From: Edaphochlamys debaryana
Lineage: Eukaryota; Chlorophyta; Chlorophyceae; Chlamydomonadales
DNA: 64,000 nucleotides
Direction of reading: 5' to 3'
Assembly (NCBI GenBank): GCA_016858145.1
Contig: JAEHOE010000065.1
Span: forward strand, 372,001-436,000
Both the position numbers and the translations under genes were made by a program. Numbering within the stretch: position 1 is the stretch's first letter; every line of letters starts with the position of its first letter. Of the stretch, positions 46,401 to 55,500 are shown in pieces. The notes beneath the pieces are model-generated. The model did no database searches, was not told the DNA's origin, and saw only the letters and a program-made list of their open reading frames with translations.

Positions 46401-48651
46401 GGAGGGGAGGGAGGGGAGGGAGGGGAGGGAGGAGAGGGGAGCTTGGGGCTGGGGATGGGAATGGGGGGGGGATGGGGATGGGCAGCGGCTCAACCGGGAT
46501 CAGCAGGCCTCATGGACCGACATGCGGAACTGCCGCCGCCAAGGCAACCACCTCAGGCACGTGCCTGATCTCCCTCCTTCCCCCCCCTCCCCTCCGACCC
46601 CTCCCCCCCCTGTCAGGTGACCGACCCCCGCCTCAACCACCTGCTGACCCTGGCCAGGGCGGGTGACGTGGACGCACAGGCGCAGCTGCCGGCGCTGCGG
46701 AACATCCTGCCGGCCCTGGACGTGAGGAGGGGGGGAAGGAGGGGGAAGGGGAGGGAGGAGGAGGGGAGAGACGGGGGAAAGGGAGGGGGATGCGGAGGGG
46801 GCGAGGAAGGGGGGGAGGGGGGAGTTTATCTCGAGCGAGAGACGATAAGGAAAGGGGAAGGGGGGAGGCCGCAGCCGCGACGGAGCAACGTGTACAGACG
46901 TTTGGGCGTGGGGTTGGAGGTTGCGGGGTTGGTTTCCTGCGGCTAGCGTCTAGGCCTCCGCACCCGCTTCTCCTCTTACCCCCGCCCCGATTCCCTTACC
47001 TCTGCCCCCCCTCTGCCCCCCCCCCACACTCCCTCTCAGGTCCCCAAGCTGTACGGCCCCAGCCTGATCGCGGGCGTACAGCGGATCATGCCCATGGAGC
47101 TGCACTTCGACGTGGATCCGGCGGAGGCCGAGCAGGTGCGTACGGCGTACGCCGTAGGGTGCACGGCGGTGCCCAGGCCTGGCCTTGCCCCTCTCTGTTG
47201 CCCCTGATGCTGTCACGGCCAGCTACTCAACCACCTTGCCCGGTTGTGCCGTACCCTCCACTCCGTACTGTCGTACAGATGAAGCAGGATCTGCTGGAGG
47301 ACGAGCAGGTCGCCATGGAGGCGCGCCGCGCGCGCGCCGCCGCGGCCGCAGCCAAGCTCATCCCGGGCCTGGAGCAGTACGAATCGTACGACATACTGGG
47401 TGCGGGTACGGCAACCGCCGCCGACATCGCGTACGGCGAGACGGAGGCGTGGAAGCAGGACACGACCATCACCAAGATCGTGGACGTGCCGACCGACCCC
47501 GAACAGTTCACGACGCCCGAGGTACGTACGTACGTACCGTACGTCGCCTTTGCCCCTGCCACCCTAGCTTGTGCTCGCTTCTTCTCTCAGCTTCCCCCGC
47601 CAGCCTCGTCTCAATCCTCGTTGCGCCTCCCCTGGTCCCCCCTCCGCCCCTTTCAACCTCCCTTACCCCCCCTAACCCCCCTATCCCCCCTCCCCCCCCC
47701 TGACAGGGCCACGCCGACTACCGCCGCATGGTGGCCGCATGGTCCTCCCTGCCACGTGTGCAACCGTCGGACGTACGGCACCGGGACGACATGGCGGCGG
47801 CGCTGGCGGGCGAGCCCGTGGGCAAGGTGGGTGGGAGCGGCCGCCGCGGGGTTAATCACACATTGTGTTTAGGACTAGAGCCATGGTCGACGAAGGGAAA
47901 TGCGGTGCATATATGCGGTGCAAAACTCGGCAAGGCTTGACCCCTGCCTCCCGTTGCCAGCTTGTTCGTTAACCACGGCGGATTAGAGCCGATGTGGGCC
48001 CTGTGAACGAAGGGATTCGAAATCCACATCAACCCCCGCCTCGCCTTCCCTTGGGCCCCCACGTGACAGATCCTAACTACCGCCCGGGAGCTGTCGGGCG
48101 AGCTGGCCCGCGCACGTGCCGTACGGGATAAGTTCCAAGCCGTGATCAACTTCTTCCCAACCGACATCGACACCGACTGGCAGCTGATCGAGAAGGCCAA
48201 GAAGATGGATTCTGGATCCGGATCCGGATCCGCAGAGCCCGCGCCCGCGCCCGCTGCATCCTCCGCGTCCTCACAGGATCCCGAGCCCGCATCCGAATCC
48301 GGATCTGGGTCGGCGGAGGTGGCGGTGGTTAAGCAGTACCAACGGCCGGCCGTCAACGTGCCGGGCGGGATGGACATGATCTGGGACGTCAAGCTGCCGT
48401 GGGAGGCCGGGCCAACCGCCATTACTCATCCACGTCAGCACGGGATCGTGGCGTGGCGGTTGGAGCACAAGCTCGTGTGGGGCCACATGCTCGGCATGAC
48501 TAAGGAGTACGTGCAATCCCTGGAGGAGGCGCTGGCGGCGGCGGGCGGCGAGGAGGCGGTGGCGGCCGAGGAGGCGGCGGTGCTGGCGGCAGCGGAGGCG
48601 GCGGCGGCGGAGGGCGAGGAGGGGGACTGGGGGCAGGGGCGGCGGGCGTGA
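40452..48651 (+). CDS. SET-domain-like protein of the Rubisco/SETD3 methyltransferase type, probably plastid-targeted
   Basis: Sixteen exons in phase: 40452-40931, 42001-42075, 43105-43190, 43406-43553, 43859-43945, 44273-44386, 44655-45026, 45217-45326, 45566-45656, 45824-45901, 46311-46376, 46617-46721, 47040-47135, 47279-47521, 47707-47826, 48070-48651; 950 aa. The start at 40452 is preferred over ATG 40632 because it adds about 60 residues rich in Ala, Arg and Ser and poor in acidic residues (AALAAGRGGTASTSLVARVA), like an algal transit peptide. About 161-521 follow the LSMT pattern: VPLHNCLT, KMALWLLWV, SPYWREALGALP, AELAQLQWG and TTLYPVKEGEELRCS. The usual NH of the SET core is replaced by VNC, so activity is uncertain. 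The C-terminal 430 residues are unassigned. Confidence 0.75.
42130..42290 (+). mobile_element. Introner-like repeat, copy 3
   Basis: Starts GGTGTTTGAAGCTGATAAGC and matches 24354-24470 for most of its length, with about 35 extra bases (around CCATGATAGGGTCGGGTGTC). It lies in intron 2 of the SET-like gene, about 60 bases after the donor, in the same orientation as the host gene. Confidence 0.7.
43530..43755 (+). repeat. Donor-edge copy (exon 43406-43553)
   Basis: CATGCCCAACGTGAGGGG at the exon end recurs as CATGCCCATCGTGAGGGG, offset 189. Two copies of the intronic GTGTGTTTTG(A/G)CACGCG motif lie between them. Confidence 0.75.
45319..45396 (+). repeat. Donor-edge copy (exon 45217-45326)
   Basis: A 29-base exact duplication spanning the donor at 45319-45347 and 45368-45396, offset 49. 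Confidence 0.9.
45885..46025 (+). repeat. Donor-edge copy (exon 45824-45901)
   Basis: A 25-base exact copy of the exon end plus donor at 45885-45909 and 46001-46025, offset 116. Each copy is followed by a version of the GTGTGTTTTGACACGC motif, so the whole unit was duplicated. Confidence 0.9.
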
Positions 48652-49370
48652 GAGCGGCGGCGTGGGTTGGTGTGGGGGCGGGAATGTTATCGCGTGGGGG
48701 CCGGGCGAGGCCTCCATGCTCCGCGTAAGTAGCAGGAGGGGCAGCGGCTAGGGGGCCTGGAGGGCTCGAGAAAGCCTTGGGGAAATGGGGATGCCAAGCG
48801 GGGCCGGGCCCGGGCCTGGCCTGGCCCGCTGGGGCCCGCTGCTTCGAGCATCAACCGTCGTGGACGGGCGTGGGCCCGGCTGATCCTACCTCGGCGTGTT
48901 TGGAAGGCAAAGCGGCGCGGCGCCTCGTAGGGCCCCAGGTGGACGAGGGCGCGGTCGGATTGTGCCGTGAGCACATGCTCTGTGCAGGCGGCTGTGCATT
49001 CACAGGGGCAGGATAGCGCTGGCGGCTGGTGGCGGGGATGGGGTCGGCATGCCGCCTGACACACCGGTCCCGGCATGGGCAGTTAGGCTGTGGCCGGGTC
49101 TTCACACGGACGATGCGGTCCGTGGGGCGGCATGCTGGGCTACGCTGCGTGCCAGGTGTGTCCCAGACTCTTCACCGGTGTGTGGTGGCTCTGATTCGTG
49201 CTAGGAGACTGTAAGCTGGGCTGTACGATGCGCTTCAAGGCCATACACGCGTTGCCACCTCGCTGAGTTGCTTGCATCAGTATATAATCTTCGTTTGTTA
49301 CAGCCTTGCTCAGCCCGTGGTCCAAGGCCCCGGTCACATGCCTTGCAGTGGATCTAATCTGTACTATAGT
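48652..49370. other. 3' flank of the SET-like gene
   Basis: No gene supported. Near 49316-49360 a stretch resembles 30771-30815 (CCTTGCAGTGGAT) and marks the far end of the copy A/B homology. Confidence 0.5.
49210..49214 (+). terminator. Putative polyadenylation signal of the SET-like gene
   Basis: TGTAA about 560 bases after the stop codon; assigned by position. Confidence 0.35.
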
Positions 49371-50142
49371 GGCTGTCCCTCGCTGTAATAGAGCTGAGCG
49401 GCGGCTGGGCCAATGGACCGGACAGCAAGCAGCGGCTGACGACAACCTTACACCTGAGAGGAGCGCAAAACAAACCCCGTGGGCGCCCAGAGGCGGGCCC
49501 CGCTGCACCCGACAGCCACCGCACCAGCACGACCACGCGCCCAGCGGCAAGAGGCCCGCCGGCGCCCACTCCAGCAAACGCACAACCGCCAACGCCAAAG
49601 CACCCAACGCCCCAGCGACGCCCGAGCCCGAGCCCCAGCGCAAGCACCCCTGATTCCCGTAACGAAGAAGGCGTGCGAAGGCGAACACCGCGAGGGAAAA
49701 ACCGGAACAGGGGTGCGAACAAGCGCAAAAACCCCACGGCAGCCTTCGCACGCACACACGGCCCCCCGCGCCGTCCCGGAGAGGGGCCTACGGCCGAAAC
49801 CCCGAGCCACAGCGCCAGCCTCCAGCGCCAGCCTCCGAGACTGCGAACGGGTGGGAATTGAGCCGGAGGCTCGGCAGCAAAGCGAAAGAGGGGGGGAAGT
49901 GAGCGAGTTCTCGCGGCGGTAGCGAGAATGGCGCTCTCTCTAAGAAGGCAGAATGCCGAAAGAGAGCGCCTAGCGGCGCCTAAGCCGCTTCGGGACAGCA
50001 GTACACTACCGTACAGATACCTGCTTAGCACCCTACGGGCTCCGCCCTCCGGGGCTAAGCTGACGTTCCGCCCCTACGGTCGCGAGTCCGAGATGCACTT
50101 CGCTTCCCCCCTTCGAGCACATCACACATGCTTGACGGGCCA
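49371..50142. other. Palindrome-rich insertion in segmental copy B
   Basis: Absent from copy A at the matching position. From 49890 to 50060 several hairpins follow one another: GGCGCTCTCT with AGAGAGCGCC, TTCTCGC with GCGAGAA, GCTTAGC with GCTAAGC. Words such as CCGCCCCTACGGTCGCGAGT recall the short palindromic repeats of volvocine organelle genomes. A 225-codon minus-strand frame crosses it but shows no family motif. I infer an organelle-derived insertion or a repeat of that type. Confidence 0.5.
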
Positions 50143-50449
50143 AGTGGGCCGTCCTAGTGGCAGAGTCATGGTAAGCAGCTAAGCAGAATAAATGAGCGAG
50201 AAGCGGTCAATCTCAAACCTCAATCAATCAATGGTTGCCCACACTACGTGCTATGCTGCAACCGTGGGGTTGCCTTGAAGTCCCATTCTCCCACACCGCC
50301 TAGATAACAGATCAATGAATGCCATGTTATTGCTCGTCCCATGCACACCGATGCCCTAGATCACAGATCAATGAATGCCGTATTCACATACATCCCAGCC
50401 CCCCTAGAGGCTCCTCGCCCCTTAGTCACAGGCAGCCCTTAGCCGGGCC

Positions 50450-51100
50450 TCAGTGCCATAGCCGCGCCACCGCCGCAGGCACCGCCATCCGGGACCAACC
50501 CCTCCTGTACGACCAACCAGTGCCGTACGATGGCTGTGCGGACCATGCCGCGGCGGAGGTGAGGCAGGGGGCGAGGTCGAGGGCCCAGCACACGTTGTTG
50601 GCCGCGAGGGGTCGCTCGGGCTTGAAGGTGAGGTCCTCGGGCAGCAGCAGGTCTTGGGGCTCGGATCGGGGGCTGGAGCAGCCGCGCGGCGTGCCCTCGG
50701 GGCTGCCGACGGTCGAGCTCTGGGGCGAGCGCCTGTTGGAGGGAGGGCACGAGGGAAGGGCGAAGATGTTAGGGCACGGAGGATGGCCGCATGCCCGGGT
50801 GCGCCGGCCTCAAGTACAGCCCAGCTAAGCGGGCCCAGCGCGTTGCTCGTATGCCCCATCGACCAAGCTTCAGTGCAAGCGCAGAGCTTGCGCGAGGCTG
50901 TCGGTGCCGACAGATTAAGCAAACGCAAGAGCTTGCGCAAGGCTGCGGGCTCGGTTGCGGCCGCGCATGTCCCGTATCACCTTTGGCGCCACCCTCTCTA
51001 TCTCAGCCACCCAGAGGCCCGACGGGACTCACCAGTCGCTTACGACCATGTCGCAGGCCATATCCGCCTTGACCGAGCGCGAGGAGGTGAACGACGACAT
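50450..51100 (-). CDS. Small protein of unknown function, copy B
   Basis: Exons 51100-51033 and 50732-50450; 116 aa. Same layout as copies A and C, with a two-codon in-frame deletion after MSSF and a changed exon 2 start (RSPQSSTVGSP instead of HYPQGSPVGSP). The frame is open throughout. A TATA-like element lies upstream on the minus strand (GCTTATATGC, about 51323-51332). Confidence 0.65.
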
Positions 51101-51866
51101 CCTTGGCAGCTGTATCGCTGTTTAGAAGCTTGAGGCTTTGAGCTTACGTGTATGAGCGAGTAAAGTGAGTTGTGGGGGAGTCTTTGTATGCTTGGACAGT
51201 CGCCCAGGGCCCGGCTTTGAGGCGCTCGCGGATGCGCGTCGCCGACCTCTCGGCTCTCTCACCAACCGCGGTACGGCCGAGGCCGCCCGGACCGCCGCTG
51301 CGCGCTCTACACGCTGATATCAGCATATAAGCGCCTCCGGAACCGCTCCCGCATGGACCTTGCAAGCGCCAACGTGACATGCACATGACTACGCCTGCGC
51401 CGAGGAGTCACGCCCGGGCCCGCGACCGCCTGCAATTAGTAGCTGCACACGTGCGACCACTTATGGAGAGCAAACCCACATCGGTCGGCTCAAAACCGCC
51501 TCTGCTTTCCCGGCCATGTCGCCACGCTCCATCTCGGCCTCTCACTCCCCCCCGCCGCCGTAGCCCCCCCTTGCCTCTTTTCCCTGGCCTCGCACCCTCC
51601 CGGCCTGCGCCCCTCGCGCTCATGACACTAGCCCTCAGCCTGTTCTCTTCCGGCTCCCCCCTGCTCACCAGCCATTTACCCGCCGATGCCACAATGAGCA
51701 CCGTGTGATGTGATTCCCCGATGTGACTCCCCGTTGTGGTTCCCCGCGCCCTCACGCCCTTTGCCCTCCGCTGCCTATCCACCCACCCGACTGAAGCCGG
51801 TCAGTCAGGGATGCCCGGGGCTTGTGATGCGTCGCACCACGAAGCAGACCCTCACACCCTTACTCC

Positions 51867-51965
51867 TCAGTCCTCCCCCTCCTCCTCTCCGCCCCCTCCC
51901 TCCATCAGGGGCTCCAGCAGGGCCCGGCTCTGCAGCAGTCCCCAGGCAGCCTGGGAGGCGGCCAG
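51867..51965 (-). pseudogene. Orphan copy of the terminal exon of the lipase-like gene
   Basis: Preceded by an AG acceptor and ending in TGA, it encodes LAASQAAWGLLQSRALLEPL followed by a Glu-rich tail. It matches the true terminal exon at 60128-60250, with a shorter Glu run. No other exons of that gene accompany it, so it is a duplicated fragment. Confidence 0.85.
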
Positions 51966-52030
51966 CTTGGGGGGGGAGGGAGGGGAGGCAGGGGAGGGGC
52001 GGGGAGGGGGTTCGGGCAGCGCGGCAGGAG

Positions 52031-52583
52031 AGGGGGGAACGGCGGTGGGGGGTGGGGGTTTCCCTGCCCATCCGCGCTCATCCCCCTGCGCCCATGCCCT
52101 GCGCCACTCCGGTCCCCGTTCCCACCTTCAACGCAGCCCTCCTCCACACTCCATCTGAGCCTGCTTCCCCACCTTAAAGCCTCGTTTTGTGGCTTCACGA
52201 GGCCCTCTTGGCCTCGCCGGGCGCACGGCAATCGCATGCCCCTGCACGCCCGCATCGCCCAAACTTTGGCTCCCTCCCCCCGACCCTCGCGATTGCCCGA
52301 CACACATCCAAGTGCTCGCTATTAGCACCTCTGCTGCATACGGATAGCAAGAGCAAAGCCCGAGCCAAGCTTACTTCGAGCGCCAACGAACCGCATGTGC
52401 GAGTACCCCGGCCCCTGACACAGCCAGCATAGGACATCCCGCGACCATCTTGCACCTTGAGGCTATCCACAGGGCTGGCAAAGCCCCTGGTGTTCAGATA
52501 GAAGTGCCGTGATACATCCAAATTGCGAGCTTCCCACCGTGTGCAGCGTGAGCCGCGGAGGAGCCCAGCGCCGCGAAAGCAAG
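52031..52583. other. Upstream region of the lipase-like gene
   Basis: No coding exon supported. It runs from the end of the inverted arm to the start codon at 52584 and presumably holds the promoter and 5' UTR. Confidence 0.5.
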
Positions 52584-55500
52584 AATGGTGAGCACAGAGT
52601 TGACCAGTGCTCTTTGGCTGTGTCGCGGGCGGTGGTCCGGACGGCATGCCCTGCGTGTGCACACATGTCCAGCGGACTCCTGGTGCTCCCCGCGTGTGCT
52701 CCGGCCGGCCCCCCTGCTCCGGCTGTGGCGTCTTAGCCCTACGCACACACTCCTAATCTTCAGATTTCAACACTCCATGCCCACCTCACCAGGGCTGCGG
52801 CAGCTCTAAGCCTCCCGGGGTCTCCACCCCGGCCCCCGCCGGTCCAGACAAGGCCCCGCCAGCTCTGCCGGCCGTGGCCCCTGACCCCAACCCCCCGTCA
52901 GCGGCCCCCCCACCCCCCGCGGACGCCCCCGCCCAGCCTCCCCCCGCACCCGCCGCCTCCCAACCACCACCTCAACCGCCATCCCAACCGCCGCCCAGCC
53001 AACCGTCCCAACCGCCCCAACCGTCGGCACCGCTCACCCCCGAGGAGGAGGAGCTCCTGATCGCCCTGCTGCAGAAGAAGCAACGGCCAACCGCCCAACC
53101 GCCAACCGCCGGCGCTGACTCAGCCCCACCTCCCGGCGGCGGTACAACCACCACCGCCACCACCACCGCCGCCGCCGCCGCCGCCGCCGCCGGCGGTGAC
53201 GGCGGGGGTCTGGAGGGCGCCCTGCAGACCCTGCAGTCCCGCCATGGGGGGCAGTTGGCTGAGATCGAGGGTCGGCACCTGCAGCAGCAGGAGACCACGC
53301 GGCAGCGGGAGGGTGAGGGGGGGTGATGGGTATAGGGGGGAGATGGGGGGAGGGGGGGTGGAGGGTGAGGGGCGGGAGGATGAGGGGAGGGGGGGGGGGA
53401 GGGTGAGGGGCGGGAGGATGGGGGGGGGGGGGGGGGGGAGGGGGGTGAGGCGGGAGGAGCCGTGTTGCCACGGGTGTCGGGGGCTGGCTATCGTCAGCCA
53501 TGGACCGTGTTGGGGGACGGCACGAGGAGAGAGCTACTGAGGAAGGAGGAGTGGCAGGAGAGACCGCGGAAGAAAGGGTGGCAGCGGCCTCTACCCCCCT
53601 CCCTCGTCTCACCCTCGCACTCTCCCACCCTCTCACGCTCTCTCCTTCCTCACGCTCTTCCCGCCCCCCCTTTACCTCCCCCAAGCTGACCGGGAGGCTG
53701 CCGCCGCGCTGGCCGCCTCCCAAGGGGCCCAGGGGGAGGGGGAGGGGGAGGGAGCCCAGCAGGCTGCGCTGCAGGCCCGACTGGCGGGGCTGAGCCTGGA
53801 TCAGGTCAACATGCTACAGGTGGGGGGGAGGGGGGAGAGGGAGGGGGGAGGGGGGTGGGGGGATGGAGCGCGCGGCTGCAGACCGTGTGCTGATGGGGTC
53901 CAGGCTAGATGTTTGGGGCACCCAAGGCGGCCTGCGACCCCAAGGCCCCCAACCTCTGGCGGCGCTTGGGACCCTTTCCCCACCCAACTATCTTGCCACA
54001 CCCCCTCCCCCCGTGCCCTCTCCCCCCCCCCTCAGGCTAAGCTCCAGGAGAGGCTGATGGCTCAGCTGCAGGTAGGGTTGGCGTGGGGGCTACGGGCGAG
54101 GGCGGGGGGCAATGGGGACAGGGAAAGGGGCAACGTGTGTGTTTTGACACGCGTGCCGTGCCGACCGGAAGCGGACGGCTCAGCTTCAGGTGGGGGGTGG
54201 TCGTGGGGGCCGCGGGAGGTGGTTAGATGGGAGCTGGAGGTTGGTACAGAAACGGTCCGATTCCAACGCCCATCCCAACGGAGACGGGGATGCGATGTGG
54301 GCGAGGCGCGTTGGGAAAGTGAGCAGCCGAGCTCTCGCAGCCGGGGCCCTGCACCCCCCTGGTCATCCCTGAAACCACGCCCCCCGCTTTCCCGCGCTCC
54401 TCCCCGGGGTGCCCCCCTCCGGCCCGCAGGAGAAGTTGAAGCGTCAGCAGGAAGCCGAAGAGGCGCGGCGGCGCGAGGCGGCGGATGACGCGGCCTGGGA
54501 GGCGGCGCGGGGCGAGCGGGAGGCGGCGCGGGAGGCGGCGGCGCGCGAGTACGAGTCGCAGCTGTTGGGCCAGATCCAGGGCCTGTTCAAAAAGGGCTCT
54601 GGATCTGAATCTGGATCCAAGCCCGCCCAGGCTCCGGAGGGCGTGCAGGAGTGGCCGCAGGTGTGGGCGTGCGGCCTGGGGCCGGGGGGGGGGGGGGGCA
54701 GCTGTGGGGGCAGGGTCGGACAGCTGAGGGAATATCGTAGTACCCGTACCGGTGCAACTCCGTGCCTACCAAGCTCTGTACCTTCCACACGACACGCCTT
54801 TGGCAATCGTATTACCCCTTCCTCCCCCCTCCCCCCCTCCCCCCCCCCAGGTCCGTGCCAAGGTGTGGTCGGGGGACTCGGGCGACGGCAGCCTCCTCTT
54901 CCCGGAGCAGGTGTGTGTGTGGGAGAGGTTGTCAAGGGGGCTGGGGGGAGGTTGAGAAGGGGGCTGGGGGGATGTTGAGAAGGGGGGTGGGGGGAGGTTG
55001 AGAAGGGGGCTGGGGGGAGGTCACACCGTGCAGCTCTTGGGCCCGTCGGCCGTCCCGCCCTGCCTCTGCCCCGCACACCTTTTTCGAACCCAACCCCCGT
55101 TTGCCCCCTCTCAGTGGTTTACCTCTTGCCTGCCCCCCTCCCCCTCTCCCCCCCTTACCCCATGTGCAGGACGATCTGGATTTCAAGGTGGCTGGGATCC
55201 ACCGGAGGGCGCCCCTTGCCCTGGCCATCGCAGGGGACACGGGGCTGCAGGGGGCCATGGCGGTGGGTGGGTGGGGGGGGAGCGAGCGTTCAGTTCTAGT
55301 GAAGGGGAATTTCGGGCACTCAAGTTGGGGCCTGCAAGGGAGGGGGGGGCGGGGGCTCCGTTCGATCAGTTTCGCTAGCCTGTGGTCTGGGGGATTTCAG
55401 TTCTGATGAAAGGGGGCATTTGGGCACTGAAGTCGGCTCGGGGCGAAGGGTTTAAGCCCCCCTGCCATTCTCTTGTCCGCTTGCGATGTCGCACCCATGA

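Larger units (their letters stand above)
50143..52030 (-). repeat. Segmental duplication, copy B (left inverted arm)
   Basis: Its part from about 50430 to 52030 is an inverted copy of 60060-61613, including the small unknown gene and the terminal exon of the lipase-like gene. Its 3' flank (50143-50430) matches copy A instead, so copies A and B share an intermediate. Confidence 0.85.

Noticed and set aside
49354..50031. 225-codon minus-strand reading frame in the palindrome-rich insert
   Set aside because: No motif, and the codons follow the hairpins; likely a chance frame in GC-rich repeat DNA.
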